Shown: piece after piece, positions 1 through 7,398 of the stretch
How the letters are laid out: each line of letters begins with the position of its first letter
Position numbering within the stretch: the stretch's first letter is position 1
DNA from: Caldifarciminota bacterium
GTDB taxonomy: Bacteria; WOR-3; Hydrothermia; UBA1063; CAJXJZ01
Direction of reading: 5' to 3'
Assembly: GCA_027073945.1 (NCBI GenBank)
Contig: JALTEL010000650.1
Span: 1 to 15,656 of the forward strand
Length of the DNA: 15,656 nucleotides
Made by a program: the position numbers and the translations under genes
The notes under the pieces: generated by a model
The model's input: the letters and a program-made list of their open reading frames with translations, nothing else
Databases searched by the model: none
What the model was told of the DNA's origin: nothing

Positions 1-2331
1 GTAACCGTATTTATATCTATATTTACCGTAATATCCATAATGCTTTTCAGCCAAAATGCCATTCAATACGATGCCTGCCAATTTTACCTTACTCTTTCTC
101 AGGGTCTCAATTGTTTCAACAATTGCCTCTCTGTCTGTGTATCCCGCTTTTGCCACTACTATTGTGCTATCCGTTTTTATTGAAAGTTCAACGGAATCCG
201 GTAGAGGAAGAATTGGAGCAGAATCAAAAATCACAAAATCAAATCCCTTTTTGAATTCGTCTATAAGTTCATTAAGTCTTGATGAGGCAATCAGTTCCGA
301 TGCATTTGGCGGAATGGTCCCTGCCGGCAAAACATAGAGATTTTCAATATCAGTTTGCCTTATGTTCATATCTCCGTGGTCAACAAACAGGTCAACAAAT
401 CCTGGCACTCTGTTTATATGGAATTTCTTGTGCAGGTCAGGTTTTCTCAGGTCCCCGTCAATGATAAGTGTTTTGTATCCAAGAGCAGCCACTGTTATGG
501 CAAAATTTACTGATACTGTTGTCTTGCCCTCCTCCGGTACCGAACTTGTGAAAGAGAAAACCTTTAATTCTTTTTCCTGACTGATAAATCTTATATACGT
601 CCTCAATTTCTTAAATGCGTCTGAATAAGGTGAGTGGGTATCTGCATGAGAAATAAAAATCGCATCCGTTTTATCTCCCTTTACGTATGGAATAACACCC
701 AATATTGGCAGATGAACAAGTTCTTCTATTTCTCTGGGCGTTTTAACAGTTGTATCCAGAATCTCCACAACAAAAACAGCAGAAAACGCAAATACAAAGC
801 CAAGAACAATAGCAACAAATAAATTGTATATTATACCCCCACTCACAGGCTTTCTCGGTACAACAGCATAGTCCACAACCCCGGCGCTGCCCTTTTTGGC
901 AGCCTCTTCGGATATACGAGCTTTTTGTAATTGCTCCAACAAGGTTTCGTAAAGACCCCTCGTAACGTTAATCTTCTGTGATATATGCATTAAAGAAAGT
1001 TCCTTTTCTGAAAGGCTTCCCAGTTGTTTCTGGTATTTGTTGTAAAGTGTATTAAGACGCTCGATTTCTTTATTAATGAGATTTTTTTCACTTAAAAGCA
1101 ATATATATCGAACAATTTTGTCCTTTTCAGTTGGCAGTACAAATGTCGTATCAATATGTCCGAGTGCCTGCATTTCACCATAATTTATGAGCAGGGCTCT
1201 TAAATTATCTATTTCCTTTGATATTGATTTTACCCTAGGACTGTTCTTGCCATATTGTCTGACGAGCTGCATCATTGCTATCTCTTTTTCGTCAATTGAG
1301 TTCCAGAGCTGTTCTACACGTGAACTTTCAAATGAGAATGTAACTGTATCAGCTACTGCGGCCTTCTTACCCAATTCGTGTTTCAAAGCTTCGGCTTCAA
1401 ATGAAATTCTGCCCAATTTCAATTCTTTTTTCGCTTTTTCATTCATAATCCAATCAAGTATGGACAGAACGCCACTGTTCTCTCCTTTATCCTGTGTATT
1501 AAAAAGAGGTATATATGTTTTAAGCCTTTTCTGCTCTACGTTAAATGTATCTTCCAGCGTCAAAAGTTCATTACCAGTTTTTTCAATCTGTTGTTCTATA
1601 AAGCCTCTTATTGAAGACGCTTTTGAAAGCTGGTCCAGTGAAGCATAAACGACATACTGGTCGGCGAATGTATTCACTATTCTATAGGCTTTTCTGGCAG
1701 AATGGTCTTTGACACTTATTTTTACAACATAAGAATTGCCTTTTTGAGTTATAATCACTTTTTTCAATAATAGTTCAGCACTGTATGAAACAGGACAGAT
1801 CTTCAATGTTCTTTTAATACTGCCTTTTATATCACCCCTCTTGGAAATAACAAAGCTTACACCATCAACCTCTGTATTCTCGTTGTAATTTCCCTTTTTA
1901 ACATGACCTTTTTTATCCTTAATAATAAAGCCATTGTTTTTGAAATAAACCTTATAATCCGCTTTCTTTATTTTTGAGGTTATATTGACATTGACAAAAC
2001 CAAGTGCATGGGGCAATGGCTTGTTCCATTCTGCAAAGAGCCCGAGTTTCTCCACAACCTTCTGGGCAAGGGTTCTTGATTTCATAAGTTCCATTGCGCT
2101 TTCCACAAGGTCAACAGGTGGTGTTAGGTAAGCAAGATTAGAAGAGGGCAAAACAGATACCTGGCCGCTTTCCAGTGCCATTTTCACACTGGCTTCTGCT
2201 TTAAACACAGGTCTTTTCAAGACACTGATGATTATTCCTATGATTATGGAAAGTACAAGTATTGAAAAAAACAGCGCTTTTCTGCGGTATACGACATTTA
2301 TGTATGATAAAAGGGTCTCTTTTTCTTCCAT
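1..2331 (-). CDS. Wzc-like polysaccharide co-polymerase / tyrosine autokinase (BY-kinase), 3' end outside window
   Basis: 777 codons are open from ATG 2331 to the window edge; the stop lies outside. I translated it in full at the ATPase end and the frame is intact. Layout: N-terminal Wzz-type chain-length domain with a first membrane helix at about residues 17-38, a long helical periplasmic region, a second membrane helix at about 498-522, then a cytoplasmic kinase. The kinase shows SPYSDAFKKLR (567-577), Walker A SSVPEEGKTTV (596-606, K603), Walker A' LIIDGDLRKP (622-631) and Walker B FVIFDSAP (699-706). The visible end is a tyrosine cluster, YGYYGKYRYKYGY, the usual autophosphorylation tail of these kinases. 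Known role: phosphorylation of the tail controls assembly of the Wzc oligomer that drives capsule or exopolysaccharide polymerisation and export with Wza. Its ATG follows directly after the TAG of the SLBB gene, so termination-reinitiation is likely; only a weak AAGGA lies about 12 nt upstream. Confidence 0.96.
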   Translation of the reverse strand, partial: MEEKETLLSYINVVYRRKALFFSILVLSIIIGIIISVLKRPVFKAEASVKMALESGQVSVLPSSNLAYLTPPVDLVESAMELMKSRTLAQKVVEKLGLFAEWNKPLPHALGFVNVNITSKIKKADYKVYFKNNGFIIKDKKGHVKKGNYNENTEVDGVSFVISKRGDIKGSIKRTLKICPVSYSAELLLKKVIITQKGNSYVVKISVKDHSARKAYRIVNTFADQYVVYASLDQLSKASSIRGFIEQQIEKTGNELLTLEDTFNVEQKRLKTYIPLFNTQDKGENSGVLSILDWIMNEKAKKELKLGRISFEAEALKHELGKKAAVADTVTFSFESSRVEQLWNSIDEKEIAMMQLVRQYGKNSPRVKSISKEIDNLRALLINYGEMQALGHIDTTFVLPTEKDKIVRYILLLSEKNLINKEIERLNTLYNKYQKQLGSLSEKELSLMHISQKINVTRGLYETLLEQLQKARISEEAAKKGSAGVVDYAVVPRKPVSGGIIYNLFVAIVLGFVFAFSAVFVVEILDTTVKTPREIEELVHLPILGVIPYVKGDKTDAIFISHADTHSPYSDAFKKLRTYIRFISQEKELKVFSFTSSVPEEGKTTVSVNFAITVAALGYKTLIIDGDLRKPDLHKKFHINRVPGFVDLFVDHGDMNIRQTDIENLYVLPAGTIPPNASELIASSRLNELIDEFKKGFDFVIFDSAPILPLPDSVELSIKTDSTIVVAKAGYTDREAIVETIETLRKSKVKLAGIVLNGILAEKHYGYYGKYRYKYGY

Positions 2332-2892
2332 CTACTTTACAGTCCTTAACGACAGGTAAAGAGTAACCAGCAGGGAAATCGTACTTGCCACAGGGTACAT
2401 AACTTTGAACTTTTCCCAGAAACTACGCTTTATATATACAATATCACCTGATTGGAGAACGATGTCAGGCCTTTTTCCCTCAAGTATGTTCTTTGCCTTT
2501 ACATTTATTTTTTTATCATGCCTTAGAAGCACACACGAGTTTTTACTGGCGCTATTGCTAAAACCACCAGCTCTGGACAGAAGCTCCGTAAACCTTGCAA
2601 AGGGATTTAGATAGTACATGCCAGGATGTTTTACCTCACCCAGCAGATAAACAACTTTCAAGCACTTAACAGACACATTGGACTCTGGATACAATGATGT
2701 AACGATGTGATAGATACTGTCCCTTATTTTTTCGTAGCTTATATTATTGACATTTTCAATATGGAAGTATGCTGAATTCAAATTCCCATAGTTATCAACT
2801 CTAATGGTGTCCACAACATCGTTATAATTCAATACAACAATATCACCTGCACCTGCATTCAGGGAAATGAGCAGGCTTATAAGAAAAATCAT
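2332..2892 (-). CDS. SLBB-domain polysaccharide export protein (Wza-like, short)
   Basis: 186 residues. A hydrophobic N-terminus (about 1-15) looks like a signal peptide but has no basic residue and no lipobox cysteine. Residues 17-78 resemble a poly-export domain. Residues 81-156 are a clear SLBB beta-grasp domain: VYLLGEVKHPGMYYL, then FTELLSRAGGFS, then a ligand-facing hairpin ending LQSGDIVYIKRSF. A hydrophobic helix at about 163-182 closes the protein, in the place where Wza has the helix that forms its outer-membrane barrel. The family forms the export channel for capsule or exopolysaccharide. It is about half the length of Wza (one SLBB rather than two or more). Its ATG overlaps the stop of the upstream propeller gene (ATGA), and its stop abuts the kinase gene, so the three should be co-translated. 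An AAGGA lies 10-11 nt before the start. I am sure of the domain, less sure of the exact location in the cell. Confidence 0.9.
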   Translation of the reverse strand: MIFLISLLISLNAGAGDIVVLNYNDVVDTIRVDNYGNLNSAYFHIENVNNISYEKIRDSIYHIVTSLYPESNVSVKCLKVVYLLGEVKHPGMYYLNPFARFTELLSRAGGFSNSASKNSCVLLRHDKKINVKAKNILEGKRPDIVLQSGDIVYIKRSFWEKFKVMYPVASTISLLVTLYLSLRTVK

Positions 2893-4814
2893 CTGTAAAT
2901 TATCCTTACTTTATCCGTGTTCCTGCCCTTTTTAATGGCAAAATATATACCCCTTTGAGGCAATACATTGTGTTTTAATCTGGTACCACAAACATTGTAT
3001 ATCTCATAATCTTTGAACGCGGTGAGAACAGGACTGCTTGTAAAATACGTATTCACAGTAGATAACCTGCTTAAATAAGGTCCGCTTCGTTCCGATAATC
3101 CCGTAATACTGGATAAAACTTTAACCGTACGTGTGTTTTCAGTCGGAATTCCTTCTGCATACTCAACAAAGTATATCGAATCTTTTACATAGCCAAATGC
3201 CGTATCATACCACTGTGTTTCAACAATATAATAATCCATGGTAACTCCGGAAGACATACGGATATTTGCATGTACCGGTATTAATATTTTATACGTATGA
3301 AAGGTTCCATAAGGAACAGTGATATTCTCCTCTCCAAGAACAACAGCAGTATCCTGATTTACAATGGAAGTATCAGGAGTACCGTCATTGTCAACATCGG
3401 GATAATACACACCGGCAACGCCGCTTGTCCATGTTCTTAATCTACCGTTGAAATATGTAAATTCATACACATTGTGATCAGAGGAAGCTCCGTATACTCG
3501 CTTTATATTATCCCCTCGTCCTGCTCCTATTACCACATCATTCATGCTGCTGCCACTGCTCCCGACATCTGCCTTTATCCAATTCCCACCTGAGTATGTA
3601 AACTCATATATGTGGCCATCGGTAGAAGCTGTGTAAAGCCTTGAGACTCCATCGTTCCGCCCTGCTCCTATATCCATGCTAACTATAGCAGTATTACTAA
3701 CATCAGATTTTATCCAGCTACCGCCTGAATACGTGTATTCATAAATGTGACCGTCTCCAGTACCTGCATATACCCGATCTACATTGTCTCCTCGCCCCGC
3801 GCCTATTACAAGATCAGAAACATTGCTCGTTATACTATCAACATAAGCTTTTGTCCAGCTGCCCCCGGAATATGTATACTCATAGATGTATCCGCTGGCG
3901 TCTCCTGCATATACCCGATCTACATTGTCTCCTCGCCCCGCGCCTATTACAAGATCAGAAACATTGCTCGTTATACTATCAACATAAGCTTTTGTCCAGC
4001 TCCCCCCGGAATACGTATACTCATAAATGTATCCGCTGGCATCTCCTGCATATACCCGATCTACATTGTCTCCTCGCCCCGCGCCTATTACAAGATCAGA
4101 AACATTGCTCGTTATACTATCAACATAAGCTTTTGTCCAGCTCCCCCCGGAATACGTATACTCATAGATGTATCCGCTGGCATCTCCTGCATATACCCGA
4201 TCTACATTGTCTCCTCGCCCAGCTCCTATTACAAGACCAGAAACATTGCTCCCTATACTATCAACATAAGCTTTTGTCCAGCTACCCCCGGAATACGTAT
4301 ACTCATAAATGTATCCGCTGGCATCTCCTGCATATACCCGATCTACATTGTCTCCTCGCCCAGCTCCTACAAGCACACTTTCCATACTGCCTGCTCCGTT
4401 TCCCACACTCAACTTGTCCCATCTACTGGGTATTGCAAATGGTACAATATAACGATTGGCAGGTATGCTGGCCCCGGTGATTATTTTCATCTCATCATTA
4501 ATTATTTTTAAAATACTATCAACTTCAAATACGGTATCCACTGCATTTGAAGATGAATCACCACCGTAATTTGTAACCTCATTCCGTTCGTAAGCATCAA
4601 AACCTATATAAGAAAAGCGCTTTGTTATACTCAGCGTATCAGCCTTTATGGTGTCTCTTGTGACTACCCATGAGGGGAAATGAAAAGAAGAATCCAGTTT
4701 CCAGCCTACATAAGTCCATTTGCTGTAATGCGTCAAACCAAGGTAATCGCCCGTAGGACCAGCATAAACTTTTACTATGCCCACTAATATAACTGCTACT
4801 ATTATTTTTTTCAT
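2889..4814 (-). CDS. Secreted seven-blade beta-propeller protein with C-terminal sorting domain
   Basis: 641 residues from ATG 4814, chosen because it gives a clean signal peptide (MKKIIVAVILVGIVKVYA) and has GGGGG five nt upstream; an in-frame ATG at 4940 lies upstream of the promoter. After an N-terminal segment (19-148) come seven tandem units starting at residues 150, 197, 244, 291, 338, 383 and 430. Each is 45-47 residues with GAGRGDN..RVYAG...G.IYEYTYSGGSW.K, which fits seven blades of a beta-propeller. Residues 467-550 follow, with DxDxDGxxD (473-481, calcium-site-like), VPYGTF (500-505) and QWYDTAFGYVK. The end (602-641), EIYNVCGTRL...LPQRGIYFAIKKG...VRIIY, resembles a type-9-secretion type A sorting domain. 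The substrate or ligand is unknown. It is first in the operon with the export genes, which suggests a surface protein tied to the polysaccharide; that is inference. Confidence 0.88.
   Translation of the reverse strand: MKKIIVAVILVGIVKVYAGPTGDYLGLTHYSKWTYVGWKLDSSFHFPSWVVTRDTIKADTLSITKRFSYIGFDAYERNEVTNYGGDSSSNAVDTVFEVDSILKIINDEMKIITGASIPANRYIVPFAIPSRWDKLSVGNGAGSMESVLVGAGRGDNVDRVYAGDASGYIYEYTYSGGSWTKAYVDSIGSNVSGLVIGAGRGDNVDRVYAGDASGYIYEYTYSGGSWTKAYVDSITSNVSDLVIGAGRGDNVDRVYAGDASGYIYEYTYSGGSWTKAYVDSITSNVSDLVIGAGRGDNVDRVYAGDASGYIYEYTYSGGSWTKAYVDSITSNVSDLVIGAGRGDNVDRVYAGTGDGHIYEYTYSGGSWIKSDVSNTAIVSMDIGAGRNDGVSRLYTASTDGHIYEFTYSGGNWIKADVGSSGSSMNDVVIGAGRGDNIKRVYGASSDHNVYEFTYFNGRLRTWTSGVAGVYYPDVDNDGTPDTSIVNQDTAVVLGEENITVPYGTFHTYKILIPVHANIRMSSGVTMDYYIVETQWYDTAFGYVKDSIYFVEYAEGIPTENTRTVKVLSSITGLSERSGPYLSRLSTVNTYFTSSPVLTAFKDYEIYNVCGTRLKHNVLPQRGIYFAIKKGRNTDKVRIIYR
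3387..4367 (-). repeat. Seven tandem 141-bp (one 135-bp) coding repeats, propeller blades
   Basis: The blade units lie at 4227-4367, 4086-4226, 3945-4085, 3804-3944, 3669-3803 (135 bp), 3528-3668 and 3387-3527. The motif cccgatctacattgtctcct recurs at 3773, 3914, 4055, 4196 and 4337, exactly 141 bp apart. Measured between these anchors, the units beginning at 3914 and 4055 differ at one base, those at 3773 and 4055 at three, and those at 4055 and 4196 at about seven. The two units encoding the last blades (below 3668) are clearly diverged. Because the period is a multiple of three, gain or loss of a unit keeps the frame. Confidence 0.97.
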
Positions 4815-4848
4815 AATACCCCCTTGTTTACTCTTTTGCTCTATTACA

Positions 4849-4877
4849 ATTATATACCAATTTACTGGAAATTGCAA
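4849..4877 (-). promoter_or_regulatory. Sigma-70-like promoter of the propeller-SLBB-kinase operon
   Basis: Read on the minus strand, TTGCAA (4872-4877), a 17-bp spacer and a perfect TATAAT (4849-4854). Transcription would begin near 4842, giving a leader of about 27 nt that contains the GGGGG Shine-Dalgarno sequence before ATG 4814. This position also excludes the upstream in-frame ATG at 4940 as the start. The rest of 4815-4975 holds the divergent antiporter promoter; I see no other element there. Confidence 0.75.
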
Positions 4878-4939
4878 AATGTAGTATATATCGTTCAATA
4901 ATTCTTGTAAATACCTGTGTTCAGGAAATAGCTGATACA

Positions 4940-4968
4940 TTGCGTGGACAGAAAAATAACATTATAAT
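4940..4968 (+). promoter_or_regulatory. Promoter of the antiporter gene, -10 box 7 nt before the ATG (leaderless)
   Basis: TTGCGT (4940-4945), a 17-bp spacer and a perfect TATAAT (4963-4968). The -10 box ends seven nt before ATG 4976, so the transcript should begin at or within two bases of the start codon. No Shine-Dalgarno sequence is present between the box and the ATG (bases ttagcag). The -35 is weak beyond its TTG. Confidence 0.65.
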
Positions 4969-4975
4969 TTAGCAG

Positions 4976-6169
4976 ATGAATTCAATATTGAGTCTTGGCT
5001 TGATTTTTCTCACAGGGATAGTTATCAACAAATTAATTGACAGATTCAGGTTGCCTGCCATAACAGGGGATATTTTACTTGGAATTATAATCGGACAGGA
5101 GTTTTTAGACCTTATTCACACGGATATCCTGAGTTCATCAAGTTTTATTTCCAACATCGTACTCGGATTTATCGCATTTACAATAGGACAAAATTTTTCT
5201 TTGAAAGATTTTAAAAAAATAGGTAAGCCTGTGCTTTTTATTTCAATTTTTGAGGCAGCAGGAGCCTGGATAGGGGTAACACTAATATTTCATTTACTGC
5301 TAAAGCAGCCATTGTACATTTCACTTCTCTACGGTTCGATTTCTTCTGCAACAGCGCCTGCTGCAACAGTTATGGTAGTAAAACAATACCGTGCCAGAGG
5401 GCTTTTTACAAGTGTACTTTTAGGGGTCGTGGCAATAGATGATGCATGGTGTCTTATTATATTTTCCATTTCCTTTGCAGTTGCAAAATCCCTCCACTTT
5501 CACAATGCAGGCGAAATGATAGTGATAAAAGTACTTATAAAGTCAATCTTCGAGATAGGCGGTGCCCTGCTGCTGGGGGCATCCGCAGGCTTTCTTCTTT
5601 CATATTTTTATAAGTTTTTCAGGTCTCATGCAGAAATTGAGATATATACACTGGGAGCAGTGCTTCTTTCAATAGGGGCTGCCATACCTCTTCATTTTTC
5701 CGTACTTTTAACAGCCATGGCTCTTGGTGCCACTCTGGTAAATTTAAAACACACTCAAACTGCTTTTTTTGACATTCTCAACGATATTGAAGCGCCGCTC
5801 TATCTTCTCTTTTTTGTACTTGCCGGAGCCAATTTGAGAATAAGTGAGCTACGGCATATTGGTCTGGTCGGGATTGTTTATCTCTTTACAAGGGTATTTG
5901 GTAAGGTTACAGGAGCATATATAGGCGGCATATTTGGAAATGTGCCTGCAAAAATTCGAAAATACATAGGTTTCGGGCTAATCCCTCAGGCAGGAGTGGC
6001 TCTTGGCGTGGCATTAATAGCAAAAGAAGAATTCCCTGCAATTGGTGATATAATCTTCACGACCATTGTGACAACTACAATTGTATATGAACTGATAGGG
6101 CCTATTATGACAGAAATAGGACTCTCAAAGGCTGGAGAAATCAACACAGGTTTGATAGGAAAAAAATGA
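4976..6169 (+). CDS. Cation:proton antiporter, CPA2 / Na_H_Exchanger family
   Basis: 397 residues, almost wholly hydrophobic, with about 11-13 membrane helices and no cytoplasmic regulatory (TrkA-N/RCK) domain after them. Family marks: RLPAITGDILLGIIIG near the N-terminus (25-40), SSATAPAATVMVVKQYRARG (123-142) in the unwound-helix region, and VVAIDDA (151-157). The Asp pair 155-156 is the ion-binding pair of electrogenic CPA2 exchangers. The protein should exchange Na+ or K+ for protons across the inner membrane, for pH or salt balance; the ion cannot be told from sequence. ATG 4976 is the only good start and lacks a Shine-Dalgarno sequence, in keeping with a leaderless message. It is a single-gene unit, divergent from the polysaccharide operon and convergent with pcm at 7 nt. 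Confidence 0.93.
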   Translation: MNSILSLGLIFLTGIVINKLIDRFRLPAITGDILLGIIIGQEFLDLIHTDILSSSSFISNIVLGFIAFTIGQNFSLKDFKKIGKPVLFISIFEAAGAWIGVTLIFHLLLKQPLYISLLYGSISSATAPAATVMVVKQYRARGLFTSVLLGVVAIDDAWCLIIFSISFAVAKSLHFHNAGEMIVIKVLIKSIFEIGGALLLGASAGFLLSYFYKFFRSHAEIEIYTLGAVLLSIGAAIPLHFSVLLTAMALGATLVNLKHTQTAFFDILNDIEAPLYLLFFVLAGANLRISELRHIGLVGIVYLFTRVFGKVTGAYIGGIFGNVPAKIRKYIGFGLIPQAGVALGVALIAKEEFPAIGDIIFTTIVTTTIVYELIGPIMTEIGLSKAGEINTGLIGKK

Positions 6170-6176
6170 AGAACAG

Positions 6177-7331
6177 TTACCTAATATTGAATATATTTAA
6201 CGTATAATCTTTGTCTATGCTTGCCTGGCCGTTTTTACCCTTTTTAACAACGACAATATCATAATCCGATAATCCGGGCATACCTTTTTCCTTCCATTTA
6301 TCGAAGAATTCTCTGAAATCCGCGTACACACTCCCCTCCCCCCATCTCTTCACCTCATTGTTATAATATGCCACACAGCCCTGTGCCCCTTTAGCCTCTT
6401 TTAGTAAACCGAAAATTCTTCTGTCGTTTATATATATAGAAAATGCATAAGGTGAATGGAGAGACAGAAAGAAAAAGAAGTTATACCTCTGTACAGGAGT
6501 TATCTTTTCAAATCTTCTTGTCATTGTCTTATCAGATACACTGTATTTTGTGATAATTTCCTTCAAAGGTAAAAATTCATTTTCATAAAAAGTAAAATGT
6601 CTTCTGGGGTCTATACCCCTGACTCTTGTAAATTCAACAAAGAAAAGAGGCTTGCCCTCAAGGATTTTGTCGCTTACTTTGGTAAGGGAAATAAGCACTT
6701 CAGAGCCAAATGTGACCGCAGGTGCAACTATTTTCCCTCCTTTTTTAAGTTGTTCTATCCAGTCAAATGTAATATCTGCAATAGAAGTTGTAACTATAAT
6801 ACTATCATAAGGGGCATATGGTTTGTATCCCAAAAGTCCATCAGTATTGATAATCTTTACCTTTTTATAAATTCCCGCGCGCTTCAGTGCAGCCTTTGCA
6901 AGGTTATACACGGTTTCATTGACCTCTACGGTTACAACTTTCCCTTTACCCCCGACCACCTGTTGCAGTATAGCAGCATTGTATCCGCTACCCGTTCCTA
7001 TTTCAAGCACAGAACTCCCTTTTTTAATGCCTGCCTCTTCAGCCATTATAGACATTACAGCAGGTTGAGAAGAACTAGAGACAATTTCACCTTTTTCAAC
7101 AAGTGTGGGAATTGATTTGTCAACGTATATTTTCTCAAGTATAGTGGCGGAATTATCAGAAGATTTTATGTTTGTTACATGCCACTCACCCTGCTCGTCC
7201 TTTTCCCAGAATCCCCTGACAAAATCTTCTCTCTTTACTGACAAAAAGGCTTCTTCCACACCTTTTGAATGTAAATATCCTTTCTCTTTGAGATGCTCAA
7301 CGAGTTTTTTTCTGTATATAGTACTATCCAT
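6177..7331 (-). CDS. pcm: Protein-L-isoaspartate O-methyltransferase, long form
   Basis: 384 residues. The N-terminal two thirds is a class I SAM-dependent methyltransferase: VKREDFV (32-38), the SSSSQP loop (85-90) that corresponds to the family's ISQP substrate loop, motif I VLEIGTGSGYN (108-118), acidic VEVNE (135-139), and LKKGGKIVAP (195-204). It should methylate isoaspartyl residues in aged proteins and so start their repair. Standard Pcm is about 210 residues; this one has an inserted stretch near 45-80 and about 170 extra residues after 210, with no motif I recognise. Long PIMTs with a C-terminal domain are known, for example in Thermotoga, and the FxLD-type methyltransferases are another relative. 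ATG 7331 has no Shine-Dalgarno sequence but a promoter just upstream. The 3' end faces the antiporter gene. Confidence 0.88.
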   Translation of the reverse strand: MDSTIYRKKLVEHLKEKGYLHSKGVEEAFLSVKREDFVRGFWEKDEQGEWHVTNIKSSDNSATILEKIYVDKSIPTLVEKGEIVSSSSQPAVMSIMAEEAGIKKGSSVLEIGTGSGYNAAILQQVVGGKGKVVTVEVNETVYNLAKAALKRAGIYKKVKIINTDGLLGYKPYAPYDSIIVTTSIADITFDWIEQLKKGGKIVAPAVTFGSEVLISLTKVSDKILEGKPLFFVEFTRVRGIDPRRHFTFYENEFLPLKEIITKYSVSDKTMTRRFEKITPVQRYNFFFFLSLHSPYAFSIYINDRRIFGLLKEAKGAQGCVAYYNNEVKRWGEGSVYADFREFFDKWKEKGMPGLSDYDIVVVKKGKNGQASIDKDYTLNIFNIR

Positions 7332-7341
7332 CTGTATATTA

Positions 7342-7370
7342 ATTTTAAAGCAAATTCATAGCAATTTCAA
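7342..7370 (-). promoter_or_regulatory. Promoter of pcm, near-leaderless
   Basis: On the minus strand, TTGAAA (7365-7370), a 17-bp spacer and TAAAAT (7342-7347). Expected transcription start is about 7335, which leaves roughly 4 nt before ATG 7331; the bases between (taatatacag) hold no Shine-Dalgarno sequence. It lies in the 67-bp gap after cdsA, so pcm need not depend on readthrough from frr-uppS-cdsA. I see no convincing terminator in this gap. Confidence 0.65.
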
Positions 7371-7398
7371 TTTGTTGTCTATATATAACGAAATATTA

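Noticed and set aside
3773..4400. Tandem repeat as a CRISPR array
   Set aside because: Units are contiguous 141-bp coding repeats with no spacers of unique sequence, and no cas genes are near.
3747..4511. Long plus-strand open frames (254 and 209 codons) across the repeat region
   Set aside because: They are antisense shadows of the blade repeats. The period is a multiple of three, so a frame free of stops in one unit stays open in all; neither has a Shine-Dalgarno sequence or a recognisable protein.
4815..4940. N-terminal extension of the propeller protein to ATG 4940
   Set aside because: It would lie upstream of the predicted transcription start, has no signal peptide at its own N-terminus, and would bury the clear signal peptide that starts at 4814.
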